Of a stretch of 36,260 bases of DNA, positions 25,232-32,920 are shown piece after piece. The DNA is taken from the NCBI GenBank assembly GCA_964410665.1, contig CAYPIE010000061.1, positions 1-36,260 of the forward strand. The letters are read 5' to 3'. Within the stretch, counting starts at the first letter, position 1. Each line of letters opens with the position of its first letter. A program made the translations under genes and the position numbers. The notes beneath the pieces were generated by a model. That model had not been told where the DNA came from and made no database searches. It saw only the letters and a program-made list of their open reading frames with translations. The stretch comes from CAYPIE01 sp964410665 (GTDB lineage: Bacteria > Planctomycetota > Planctomycetia > Gemmatales > Gemmataceae).

Positions 25232-25341
25232 AACCCAAAAAAATCATGTCGAATTTTGTCAGCGTGCGCGAACCTTGCGGTCAGTTGTCCCGTCTAGAGG
25301 GTGTCGCCACGGCAGCCATGGGGAACAAAACCCAAAAAAAT
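25232..25341. repeat. 13-base direct repeat aacccaaaaaaat, two copies 97 bases apart
   Basis: Exact copies lie at 25232-25244 and 25329-25341 in the AT-rich upstream part of the gene-poor region. The second is followed by ggtcatttt and the promoter-like hexamers. Paired A-tract sites upstream of a promoter can be protein-binding or bending sites; that role is inferred. Confidence 0.5.
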
Positions 25342-25537
25342 GGTCATTTTCTTGCAAGGTTGCACGTGTCGAAGCGTATATAGTAAGTAGCGGCTCTTTG
25401 GGTAGGATAGTTTGCCGCTGGGCCTCGAGTTCGTTCGCTGCGAATACGATCGCCCAAAACAATTTTACCCATTTTCACGGGTGAGCGTTCACTCGTTTTC
25501 TGCCTCTCTCGTTTCGTCGCCGGAGGTTAGGTGCGTC

Positions 25538-26020
25538 ATGGCCAACAAGAATATCAACCTGGTGCTCAACCCTGTGGTCGCCTCGCTCGTGACCAAGCAG
25601 GATCGCATCGGTGGTGGTAATCTGGCCATGCCCCAGATGCCGCCGACGACCCCATCCTTTCCGCACGCCGCGGAGCCATGGGCGTTACCGATCGATACCG
25701 AATGCTTGGCCCGGCATTCAGGCGGTTTTGGCCGGATCCCTCCGGTCGGCTATCGCCTCGCCGGGTCACGGGCCGGTCGGTCCGCAGTCGCATGGTCGAG
25801 TCTCCTTGTAGGGAACCGAGCCAGGGTAGCCCGTCACCGGGTCGCCCGAGTCGGTTTCATACCCAGAAGTTGGTGTCCGATCGGGCACGGCTGGTCCGCG
25901 GCCAGGAACGCCTCGCAAGCGTCCCTGCCCCCCGTGGACAGTCAACGTGCCCAACTGCAAGGCGATGTCGCCGTGCAGAAATCGGGACACGGACTTTCGG
26001 GAGTCCAAGGAGTGCTGTGA
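25538..26020 (+). CDS. Doubtful ORF with a good start site; possible degraded gene
   Basis: An ATG with ggagg 11 bases upstream opens MANKNINLVLNPVVASLVTK and continues to MPQMPPTTPSF, about 40 residues that look like real protein. The remaining 120 residues (Arg/Ser/Gly-rich, ARVARHRVARVGFIP) look like out-of-frame translation, and other frames overlap it. The simplest reading is a real start followed by a frameshift, or a short leader-type peptide. No family recognised. Confidence 0.3.
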   Translation: MANKNINLVLNPVVASLVTKQDRIGGGNLAMPQMPPTTPSFPHAAEPWALPIDTECLARHSGGFGRIPPVGYRLAGSRAGRSAVAWSSLLVGNRARVARHRVARVGFIPRSWCPIGHGWSAARNASQASLPPVDSQRAQLQGDVAVQKSGHGLSGVQGVL

Positions 26021-26531
26021 GCCGCGCAACCCCGCTTAAGTGTTTCTGGATGGCCAACTGCAAACTCGGTTCGGGGAGTTCCCCGGATCAAGCAGCGAGG
26101 TGGCGATCCTCGACCTTGAGCGTGAACGCAGCTCAGGCAACGACTCCGACCTCCTGAATCTGACTTTCCCAAAAACCTATTGAGCGCTGGCTGTCCTGAT
26201 CGGGACCGGCAACCGCAGCAACGCTGATCGCGAACTTGTTCGCACGCGGCGTTTCCACCCAGTCGGGTGTTCGGTTGGCCGATCCCATTACGACACCAGA
26301 GGCTAAGTCGCTTTGATCCCGCGACGTCAACAGGAATCGCCTGGTCGATTGCTGTTCGAGGGGTAGGCCCGGGCCCGGTCCCGGTCGCCACACGATGAAA
26401 TCCCCCTCGCACCGACCAGGCCCCGGCCATCCGCGTGATCCGACCGTTTGAGTACAGATCCGGAACGATCGAACCGCGGCCGCCCCGAAGCAGACATCAT
26501 GGCACGGATCGGTGATGGAAGTGAGCGAAGC

Positions 26532-27164
26532 ATGTCGTGGATAGAAGTAACGATCCTGGTGGACAAGGCCAAGCTGGGCGACCGGCAGGCCTATGGGGAA
26601 CTGGTGGAGCGGTTCCAGCAGGCGGTGTACGCCCGAGCCCTGGTCCTGGTCCATGACCCGCTGGAGGCACAGGAGCTGACCCAGGAAGTATTTGTCCATG
26701 GGATGAAGAAGCTGGACCAGCTGCGCGACCCGCGTTGCTTCGGCGGCTGGCTGCGACGGATCACCGACCGGATGGCGAGCAACCGGCGGAGCCGGCGGGG
26801 CAAGCTGTTCGGGGCCGAGACCGAGGTGCTCGAAGCGCTGCACGACGACCGCACCGCCGAGCCGTCAGCCGAGCTGGAGCGGGCGGAGGCCACGGCCGAG
26901 CTGCGCGAGGGCCTGAAGCGGCTCAAGCCGCTGGACCGGCAGACGCTGGAGGCGTTCTACCTGCGCGGCCAGTCGCTGCAGGAGATGGCTCGTGACTTTG
27001 ACACCCCGGTGGGAACCATCAAGCGGCGGCTGCACGTGGCTCGGCAGCGGCTGAAGGATGTTCTGGAAGCCCCGGGCCAGGCCCAGGCCATAACAGCCAG
27101 CAGCGAACCCGGCACCCCACGATCACGCAAGCCCCGTCGCCGGCGGGAACTCGCTGGCGTCTGA
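26532..27164 (+). CDS. ECF subfamily RNA polymerase sigma-70 factor
   Basis: 210 residues from ATG 26532, with ggaagtgag 8 to 16 bases upstream and the natural opening MSWIEVTILVDKAKLGDRQAYGELVERF; ATG 26499 or TTG 26448 would add unrelated residues. Region 2 is about 12-85 (EAQELTQEVFVHGMKKL, FGGWLRRITDRMASNRR). Region 4 is about 125-180 (LDRQTLEAFYLRGQSLQEMARDFDTPVGTIKRRLHVARQRLKD). The last 35 residues are basic and disordered (SRKPRRRRELAGV). No anti-sigma gene follows. It has a long gene-poor upstream region and is followed within 13 bases by interleaved inverted repeats. Confidence 0.92.
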   Translation: MSWIEVTILVDKAKLGDRQAYGELVERFQQAVYARALVLVHDPLEAQELTQEVFVHGMKKLDQLRDPRCFGGWLRRITDRMASNRRSRRGKLFGAETEVLEALHDDRTAEPSAELERAEATAELREGLKRLKPLDRQTLEAFYLRGQSLQEMARDFDTPVGTIKRRLHVARQRLKDVLEAPGQAQAITASSEPGTPRSRKPRRRRELAGV

Positions 27165-27176
27165 GCAATCTCGGAA

Positions 27177-27261
27177 GCCTCCTCCGACGAGCAGACGCTC
27201 CGAAAGAATCTGCCCCCTGCACTGCGTCCTCCAGCTGGTCGGAGGAGGCGGTGCAGGGGGC
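27177..27261. terminator. Two interleaved perfect inverted repeats (pseudoknot or alternative hairpins)
   Basis: Repeat A: gcctcctccgac (27177-27188) and its exact complement gtcggaggaggc (27238-27249), 12 bp. Repeat B: gccccctgcac (27212-27222) and gtgcagggggc (27251-27261), 11 bp, extendable to 14 with one G-U. The order A-B-A'-B' cannot form two nested hairpins; it allows an H-type pseudoknot or two competing hairpins. A third local hairpin, tcctcc/ggagga (27227-27232, 27241-27246), competes for A'. It lies between two converging genes and probably acts at least as a terminator, although the only T-run is a weak actttt (27287-27292). Confidence 0.65.
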
Positions 27262-27306
27262 TCACCGTCAAAGCTCACATAGACAAACTTTTCCCAAAAC
27301 CCTCAT

Positions 27307-27930
27307 TCAGCGTAGCTCAGACTGAGCTTCGTTCAACAAGACCTCAAGCACCCATTGCGACCAAGTTTCTAGTCGATCTTGTTCGCGTTGCAGCTCGCGC
27401 AAAGAAACGAATTCGGCGTGCTCTACCGCGGTTTCCAGGGCAATCACCAGCGGCTCTTCCAGGGTCCACAGATGGACAATCCCTACATGGACTCGACCGA
27501 CTTCGGTGGCCGCATCATAGATGTAGCCGAGGAGGTGCTCGCGGACAGTGCTATTAATCTCGACCTCCTCGCGCAATTCACGCAGCAGCCCCTGACGATA
27601 GGCATCGGCCAGGTCGGTGGCATCCTCGGCGACGATATGGCCACCGAGGCCGATCGAGGCCAGAGCATGCAACCGGGTTTCACTGCCGGCGTCGCCGCGC
27701 GTATAGCGATACACTTGATCGTGCCAGCGAAGAACGACATAGGGAATCAATTGCTTGTAGCCGGGATCGCTTTCTACCTCCCCACGTGGTCGGAACGTAA
27801 ACCCCGCTGGGTCGAGCAAGACCGCGGTGACTTCCGGACGAGCGAGGCTCAGACCATGTCTCAGCCCCAACTGGTTAAAGCGTGCTTCGGGAATGACCAG
27901 AACCGATTCCTGGGCCTTGGCGGGATCCAT
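27307..27930 (-). CDS. Nudix-domain protein
   Basis: 207 residues. The core RELREEVEI (117-125) is the REUXEE part of the Nudix box, preceded by GLGGHI (95-99) with a longer than usual spacer; the glycine normally found after EEx is E124. The catalytic glutamates E121 and E122 are present. Nudix proteins hydrolyse nucleoside diphosphates linked to other groups; the first 60 residues (RFNQLGLRHGLS, KQLIPYVVLRW) resemble planctomycete 'phosphoesterase' annotations of this family. Last gene of a four-gene run; its ATG lies three bases after the stop of the tail-anchored protein. Confidence 0.8.
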   Translation of the reverse strand: MDPAKAQESVLVIPEARFNQLGLRHGLSLARPEVTAVLLDPAGFTFRPRGEVESDPGYKQLIPYVVLRWHDQVYRYTRGDAGSETRLHALASIGLGGHIVAEDATDLADAYRQGLLRELREEVEINSTVREHLLGYIYDAATEVGRVHVGIVHLWTLEEPLVIALETAVEHAEFVSLRELQREQDRLETWSQWVLEVLLNEAQSELR

Positions 27931-27933
27931 GGA

Positions 27934-28755
27934 TCAACCTTTCACACCATTGAGAATGCGGATTACCAAGCCAAGCAGCATCATGCCGAGCAGCAGCCAG
28001 ATGGCCATCCGCATCGCCTCGCGGCTACTCCGACGTGATAGCAGCCGATCCAGCTCCTCCTGGTCGTCACTGGTAATGGCCAGTTCCAGCGATTCTTCAT
28101 AGCGGCTCACCGGATAATCGCGTGCCTGTTCGGCAGTGGTGTAGCCGCGCAGCGGGCCGTTGTCGCTCGGCGGCCGGACCCATAAGTGGACGTTGAGCGC
28201 GGGCGAAAAAGCAAAGGTGGCCAGCCATTTCTCCGAGCGAGTGCGGCTTGGCAAGAGTGACCAGAGGTCGCGCGCCACCGCGGCATCGGGTGCAGAACGT
28301 TCCAGCAACAGTCGCCCGTCATCGACCAGGACCTGAGCCCCACCGAGATAGAATGCCGCGTCCTCATGGCGGATCAGAGGTCTGAGGTCCGCCACCTGGC
28401 GTGCTGGCAATGGACCGGTGGTCCACTCCAGTGGCGGCAAGCTGCCGGTATCCTGCCAATCGACCGGAAACTGGTCGGCGATGGCAAACGGATCATTGAG
28501 GGCGCGATACAGTTCCCGGTCCAGGATCAAGAAGTGAAAACGCAAGCCGCCGCCAGGCCGATCGGCGGCACGGACGATGGCGATTGTGTTGGTCCAGACC
28601 GGCTGGACGAACAGCGCCTCAGGGCAAGCGACGCCGGCGGGGGGAGTACCGAAGCGGTCGACCATGTCCTGCAACGATGCACCTGGCAGGGGGAAGTCCG
28701 GTGAAGTTTGCGGGTCGCCCGGGGGGTCCAGCCGAGCTTGATGGATCACGAACAC
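27934..28755 (-). CDS. Tail-anchored protein of unknown function
   Basis: 273 residues from GTG 28755 (alternative GTG 28749); the frame is open to 29196, but that part overlaps the oxidoreductase gene and is its shadow. Starts (M)FVIHQARLDPPGD. The soluble part includes FVQPVWTNTIAIVRAADR, FHFLILDRELYRAL, YLGGAQVLVDDGRLLLERSA and LNVHLWVRPPSD, then an acidic helix (DDQEELDRLLSRRSS). The last 20 residues form one hydrophobic helix (MAIWLLLGMMLLGLVIRI), so it should be anchored by its C-terminus with the domain in the cytoplasm. No catalytic motif recognised. It sits eight bases after the Gfo/Idh/MocA stop and three bases before the Nudix gene. Confidence 0.72.
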   Translation of the reverse strand: MFVIHQARLDPPGDPQTSPDFPLPGASLQDMVDRFGTPPAGVACPEALFVQPVWTNTIAIVRAADRPGGGLRFHFLILDRELYRALNDPFAIADQFPVDWQDTGSLPPLEWTTGPLPARQVADLRPLIRHEDAAFYLGGAQVLVDDGRLLLERSAPDAAVARDLWSLLPSRTRSEKWLATFAFSPALNVHLWVRPPSDNGPLRGYTTAEQARDYPVSRYEESLELAITSDDQEELDRLLSRRSSREAMRMAIWLLLGMMLLGLVIRILNGVKG

Positions 28756-28762
28756 GTTTACG

Positions 28763-29875
28763 TCAACTGCCCAGGAATTCTTGCACCGTCGTGACCCGAT
28801 GCTCGGTCGCTGCGGCGTAAACTGCAGCACACAGGGCGATGGTTTCGAGGTTATCGCGACCGCTGATTTCAGGCGGACGCCCCTCCTCGATGGCACAGAG
28901 CAACTGGGCCATGGTGCCAACAAAGGCATCAGGAAACCAAACTTCCGACCAGCGTGGCGATTGCCAGGTTTCGCCCATGGCTTTACAGGTAAAGTCGAGG
29001 GTGCTCGGCATACGCTCCGGATATGCAGGCCAGCCGATCGTACCCCGGGCGAGACCATCGGTCCCCTCCACCCGCCAGCGAATGCCAATGTCACTGCCGC
29101 TCCCCTCGCGGGCCGGACCGGTCCAGACATCATCCCAGCCACTGGCACGACATCCATTCTTATATTCGAGGATATATAGATTAATGCCGTCCGCATGGGG
29201 AAACCGCGTCCGCGGGTCGGGACGGGTACTGGCTAGCACCCGATCGGGTGTGCCAAACCAGTACCGGAAGGTATCGAGGTGATGAATGCTCATGACAAAG
29301 GTGGACAGCGAAGCCAACTGCTCGCTCCACGGCATCCAATGCGGAATCGCCCGCATCTCGATAGTGCCCAATACCGGTGTGCCTAGCCAGCCACGCCCGA
29401 GCAGGTCCTTCATGGCCCGCACCGACTGGTCGTAGCGCATATTCGAGTTCACCGCCAGGGTAATGCCCGCTTGTTCGCACGCCTCCACACAAGCTCGTGC
29501 TTCGGCCAAGCTCATGGCCAGTGGCTTTTGCGCCAGGATGCCGCGGATATGATCGGCGTGGTCCACCGCCTGTCGGATGATCGCCGGCTGCAAGTCGGGC
29601 GGCACGGCAATGTCGAGCACCGCCACCTCCGGGTCGGCCAGCAGCGAAGCCACATCGTTGTGCACCCGGGGAATGCCATGCTGTTCGGCCACTGCTTTGG
29701 CACGCGATGGAGTTCGCGAGGCGATGGCCACGGGGTTGAAGCCAGCCTGACGGTAGGCGGTCAGGTGGCAGTCGCGCATGATGAAGCCCGTCCCGACGCA
29801 CCCGATCGCCACATCGCGCCGCTGGGGGAGACGCGGCAGATAATCCAGCGGTGAAGGATCAGCAGTGGTAGCCAT
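28763..29875 (-). CDS. Gfo/Idh/MocA family oxidoreductase
   Basis: 370 residues. The N-terminal Rossmann fold (about 20-140) has AIGCVGTGFIMRDCH for NAD(P) binding. The usual EKP motif appears as QKP (AQKPLAMS), still with the lysine. The C-terminal domain has HHLDTFRYWFG (family histidine) and a final PPEISGRDNLETIALCAAVY. These enzymes oxidise or reduce sugars, inositols and related polyols. It lacks a Tat signal, unlike many secreted planctomycete homologues, so it is cytosolic. Second gene after ispH, 16 bases downstream. Confidence 0.92.
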   Translation of the reverse strand: MATTADPSPLDYLPRLPQRRDVAIGCVGTGFIMRDCHLTAYRQAGFNPVAIASRTPSRAKAVAEQHGIPRVHNDVASLLADPEVAVLDIAVPPDLQPAIIRQAVDHADHIRGILAQKPLAMSLAEARACVEACEQAGITLAVNSNMRYDQSVRAMKDLLGRGWLGTPVLGTIEMRAIPHWMPWSEQLASLSTFVMSIHHLDTFRYWFGTPDRVLASTRPDPRTRFPHADGINLYILEYKNGCRASGWDDVWTGPAREGSGSDIGIRWRVEGTDGLARGTIGWPAYPERMPSTLDFTCKAMGETWQSPRWSEVWFPDAFVGTMAQLLCAIEEGRPPEISGRDNLETIALCAAVYAAATEHRVTTVQEFLGS

Positions 29876-29890
29876 GGCAGTGCAGCTTGC

Positions 29891-30826
29891 TCAGGAATGG
29901 GTCAAAACACGCAGCTCACGTGGCAATGGGAAGTTGACATGCTCCTCGCGGATGGTGCAGGTTTCCACCGTAGCGGTAAAGGTGTCGCGTAAGCGCTGGA
30001 CACAGGCCTGCACGTTCTCCTCAGGAGCACTCGCACCAGCGGTGATCAACACGGTGTCGGTTGGCTGAAACCAGCTCAACTCCAGTTCCTCGACCTGGTC
30101 GATCAGGTAGGCGGGCTTGCCCTGCAACCGAGCCAACTCGGCCAAGCGATTACTATTGGAACTATTCTGCGAGCCCAGCACCAACACGACATTGGCCTCG
30201 ACCGCTAGATCCTTGACTGCCTCCTGGCGATTCTGCGTAGCGTAGCAGATATCGGCCTTATTCGGACCGACAATATGCGGGTACTTCCGCTTGAGGGCAG
30301 CAATGATTCCTTCGGTTTCATCCACACTCAGAGTCGTCTGGGTCAGGTACGCCAGGCGAGCGTCTGCCGGCACCTCGAGCCGAGCGACATCGGCCTCATC
30401 CTGCACGAGCAGCATGTGCTCGGGCGCTTCCCCCATAGTGCCGACCACCTCATCGTGTCCTTCATGGCCGATCAGGATAATGGTGTAGCCGTCCCGGGCA
30501 TAGCGGACCGCCTCGGTGTGCACCTTGGTGACCAGCGGACAAGTGGCATCAATGGCGAACAGGTTCCGTTCCGCAGAAGCCTTTCGGATTGCCGGAGCGA
30601 CACCATGGGCAGAATAGAGCACCGTGCTACCCGCGGGGATTTCCTCGATGGAGTCGACAAAGACAACGCCCTGCTTGCGGAAGCGTTCGACGACCGGCCG
30701 ATTGTGCACGATCTCATGGTAGACATACAGCGGGGTGCCAAACAGCTCCAGGGCCCGTTCCAGGCTGTCAATAGCCATGTTGACACCGGCGCAGAAGCCG
30801 CGTGGATTGGCCAAGATAATCCGCAT
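29891..30826 (-). CDS. ispH: 4-hydroxy-3-methylbut-2-enyl diphosphate reductase
   Basis: Last enzyme of the MEP isoprenoid pathway: turns HMBPP into IPP and DMAPP with a 4Fe-4S cluster. 311 residues from ATG 30824-30826 (gggga about 9 bases upstream); longer frames to 31003 are not family-like. Cluster cysteines C12 (RGFCAGV), C96 (DATCPLV) and C194 (DICYATQ), substrate histidines H41, H74 and H124 and catalytic E126 (HEGHDE) are present at positions that match E. coli IspH. Leads a run with the Gfo/Idh/MocA, tail-anchored and Nudix genes; no other MEP gene is nearby. Confidence 0.97.
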   Translation of the reverse strand: MRIILANPRGFCAGVNMAIDSLERALELFGTPLYVYHEIVHNRPVVERFRKQGVVFVDSIEEIPAGSTVLYSAHGVAPAIRKASAERNLFAIDATCPLVTKVHTEAVRYARDGYTIILIGHEGHDEVVGTMGEAPEHMLLVQDEADVARLEVPADARLAYLTQTTLSVDETEGIIAALKRKYPHIVGPNKADICYATQNRQEAVKDLAVEANVVLVLGSQNSSNSNRLAELARLQGKPAYLIDQVEELELSWFQPTDTVLITAGASAPEENVQACVQRLRDTFTATVETCTIREEHVNFPLPRELRVLTHS

Positions 30827-30962
30827 GATTTCGTTCCCCGATCGTTGCCCGGCGGTTCGGCCTCCTGCCAATCGCTGCGCCTGGGCTGCATGGCTTATGG
30901 TACCGTTCGCTCTCCAAGATGCCAACCGCCCCTGGGCCAAGCCAACTAACCCCAGAAACGCG

Positions 30963-30992
30963 CATCGCCACCCGAGCAGCCGGGTGGCGATG
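30963..30992. terminator. Perfect 12-bp hairpin downstream of the small secreted protein gene
   Basis: Arms catcgccacccg (30963-30974) and cgggtggcgatg (30981-30992) with loop agcagc. It lies 32 bases after the stop of the minus-strand gene at 31025. In that direction only a TTT follows, so it is a weak intrinsic terminator. It may also shield ispH, which starts 137 bases on, from readthrough. Confidence 0.55.
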
Positions 30993-31024
30993 GAACAGCC
31001 CATCCGAAAGTTGGCTTGGGAAGC

Positions 31025-31366
31025 TTACTCTTTGTCGTATTTGACCTTCTTGACCTTAACGATCAGCTTGTCCTTCTTCTTGCCGGTCACGCCGACCACT
31101 TCACCTTTCTTGCCGCTGGTGCAGACGTTGCTGTGGTACTTCTTGTGGCCTTTCTCGTCGAAGTAATAGACCTTGTCCTTCTCACCCTTTTTGCTGACCT
31201 TGATCACGGTCGCACAGCTCTTTTCCAGGCCAAGATCGCACTTGGCGCAGGTGATGACGCCCTTGAGGGTCACTTCCTTGTCCTTCTTGTCTTCCTCAGC
31301 TCGCGCCGAAAAGACAGACACGCTCAGAATGAGAGTCAACAGCGCAACCATACTCGTGTGACGCAT
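31025..31366 (-). CDS. Small secreted cysteine/lysine-rich protein, DUF6370-like
   Basis: 113 residues from ATG 31364-31366 (aggaatt about 8 bases upstream). A signal peptide (MRHTSMVALLTLILSVSVFSARA) is followed by a compact domain: VTLKGVITCAKCDLGLEKSCATVIKV, YYFDEKGHKKYHSNVCTSGKKGEVVGVTG and a Lys-rich tail. The CxxC, the following SCAT and the distant HSNVC give four cysteines plus histidines, a likely metal or disulfide site. I recall this as a planctomycete family (DUF6370) with no known function; the lysine-rich chain (about 25 Lys) is expected outside the cytoplasm. Monocistronic, followed by the hairpin at 30963-30992. Confidence 0.75.
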   Translation of the reverse strand: MRHTSMVALLTLILSVSVFSARAEEDKKDKEVTLKGVITCAKCDLGLEKSCATVIKVSKKGEKDKVYYFDEKGHKKYHSNVCTSGKKGEVVGVTGKKKDKLIVKVKKVKYDKE

Positions 31367-31507
31367 ACGGGAATTCCTGTTTTGCGAGAATCGGATCGGA
31401 GAAAAAGCGACCATCAAATGCCGCCATCGCCATATTATTCCTATTGATAGGCTGGATCCATCCTCTTTCCAACCATCTCTGAGGGTGATCGAACTGTGCA
31501 GGCTGGC

Positions 31508-32281
31508 TCAGGCCGCATCCAGTCCAGCCGGCATCGATCGCTGCCGGGCCAATTCCTGCAGGATCTCGCCAGCCAGCACCTGCTCGAGTTCGACCAGAGC
31601 CCGGGCCACCGCCGCCCCGTCCAGGACGCGGTGATCGAAGGTTAGCCGGACCTCGATCTGGCCGGTCGAATCGAATTCCCCATAGTGCAGGCTTGTGGTC
31701 GAGGGGCCCCGCAAGTTCAGCGCGGTCGCCCCCAGGCCGGCGGTCACACTCAGGGCGAAGGTGCCCACATAGCGAACTCGCCGCGGTCCCGAACCGTTCA
31801 GACCCCACCACCACAGCAGCCGACGCAAGGGCCGCGGAAAACAGCTAAGCCGGATTTGCTTGCGAAATGCCCCGATGGACTCCACCGGAGCCTGTTTGTA
31901 ACGGTCCAGCTGGGCACAAAGGTCGCGGATCGAACACGCTTCCGGCTGGCGGAACGGGGCGAAGAACACCGCTGGCTCATCACGCCAGGTGCGTTCGACC
32001 GCCACAATCGCCACATTGGATTCCGCCTCAAACAGGTGCGGCCAGGGGAAGCAGAGATAGGTTCGCCGCAACCAGGCCGTTCGCGCCGCGACCAGGGCGT
32101 AGGCCTTCAGGAACAGCATCGACCAGTAGGGCCGCGGCTGCAAAGCTGCTCGAGCCGCAGCCACATCGGCCAGTTGCATGCGTCGAGCTAAGGTGATCAG
32201 TGGCAAGTGGCGACTGAAATGCATCAGATCGCCGATCCAACGCCGCGCCGGCGACAGGGACAAGGTGCGTCCATCGGCCAT
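31508..32281 (-). CDS. Stand-alone 2-oxo acid dehydrogenase E2 catalytic-domain-like protein
   Basis: 257 residues with the chloramphenicol acetyltransferase/E2 fold. Near the C-terminus, LTFDHRVLDGAAVARAL carries the HxxxDG active site (H217, D221); ALSVTAGLG before it fits the E2 core. There is no lipoyl domain, no E3-binding domain and no E1 or E3 gene nearby, so it is not a normal complex subunit. Such solo E2-like proteins are found in actinobacteria and planctomycetes and may be acyltransferases with other acyl donors (inference). Divergent from the thioesterase gene, across 167 bases. Confidence 0.82.
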   Translation of the reverse strand: MADGRTLSLSPARRWIGDLMHFSRHLPLITLARRMQLADVAAARAALQPRPYWSMLFLKAYALVAARTAWLRRTYLCFPWPHLFEAESNVAIVAVERTWRDEPAVFFAPFRQPEACSIRDLCAQLDRYKQAPVESIGAFRKQIRLSCFPRPLRRLLWWWGLNGSGPRRVRYVGTFALSVTAGLGATALNLRGPSTTSLHYGEFDSTGQIEVRLTFDHRVLDGAAVARALVELEQVLAGEILQELARQRSMPAGLDAA

Positions 32282-32448
32282 CCTGGCAACCTCCGGGTTC
32301 GGGAGAATTCCTCTTGGTTGTTATCTCCTGGGGAATTGCCCGACTGCAAGAGGAATCGCTCGGACCGCCGCGCTAGGGGTGTTCAGCCCTAGCAGTACGT
32401 TCTACAACAAAACAGGCGTTTTCCTAAAAAACCTCCTCTGAGGATGCG

Positions 32449-32847
32449 ATGCCCGAACCATACCTGGCAATCCGGGTAGTGATGATGCCCCGCGATACCA
32501 ATCCACATGGCACCATCTTCGGTGGCGTCATTCTCAGTTACATTGACATGGCCGGTGCGATCGCTGCACGCCACGAAGTAATCCAAGCCGGCGGCATCAC
32601 ACCAGCTGCGTTCGTCACGGTGGCCATTAATCGGGTCGAGTTCAAACATCCGGTTCTGGTGGGCGATGTGGTCAGCTTTCGCACGACGCTTGTCCGTTTT
32701 GGCCGTACCTCGGTCACCATCCATGTAAACGTGGAGGTGGAACGAAGCACCAAGCACTTACCGGTCACCGAAGCCGAACTGGTTTATGTAGCCATTAATA
32801 CTGCCGGTTCGGACCGGCAGCCGGTGCCCCTGTTCGGTGGAGATTAG
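32449..32847 (+). CDS. Acyl-CoA thioesterase, hotdog fold (YciA/BFIT-like)
   Basis: 132 residues. The opening MMPRDTNPHGTIFGGVILSYIDMAGAIAA is the signature of hotdog acyl-CoA thioesterases, with the substrate-binding N-P-H-G-x-x-F-G-G and a catalytic aspartate in the long helix (YIDMAG). VEFKHPVLVGDVVSF and TEAELVYVAIN complete the fold. It cleaves acyl-CoA to free acid and CoA. A gagg lies about 6 bases before the ATG. Same strand as the MaoC gene 73 bases on, perhaps one unit. Confidence 0.92.
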   Translation: MPEPYLAIRVVMMPRDTNPHGTIFGGVILSYIDMAGAIAARHEVIQAGGITPAAFVTVAINRVEFKHPVLVGDVVSFRTTLVRFGRTSVTIHVNVEVERSTKHLPVTEAELVYVAINTAGSDRQPVPLFGGD

Positions 32848-32920
32848 TTGTCTTCATCGAACCGTTTCGGCTAGACTTCTCCCGTACGCTTGCCGCTTAC
32901 CTTCTTCCATCGAGGCATTC

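Larger units (their letters stand above)
25160..26531. other. Gene-poor region of 1.4 kb between the hydratase and the second sigma factor
   Basis: No recognisable gene. Bases 25230-25480 are AT-rich and hold a 13-base direct repeat (listed separately) and a weak promoter-like pair, TTGCAA (25352-25357) and TATATA (25377-25382), spaced 19. A frame with a ribosome binding site starts at 25538 (listed separately). From about 25650 to 26440 all frames have short or low-quality ORFs; short coding-like fragments appear on both strands (plus 26039-26184, FLDGQLQTRFGEF..; minus about 26400-26133, MGSANRTPDWVETP..). This looks like decayed coding sequence, an untranslated leader or an unrecognised RNA; the sequence does not decide which. 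Confidence 0.5.

Noticed and set aside
26039..26184. Plus-strand fragment FLDGQLQTRFGEF to a stop, as a gene
   Set aside because: No start site; bounded upstream by a stop; at most a relic.
28756..29196. N-terminal extension of the tail-anchored protein
   Set aside because: It overlaps the oxidoreductase gene, and the sequence is Arg/Pro-rich shadow.
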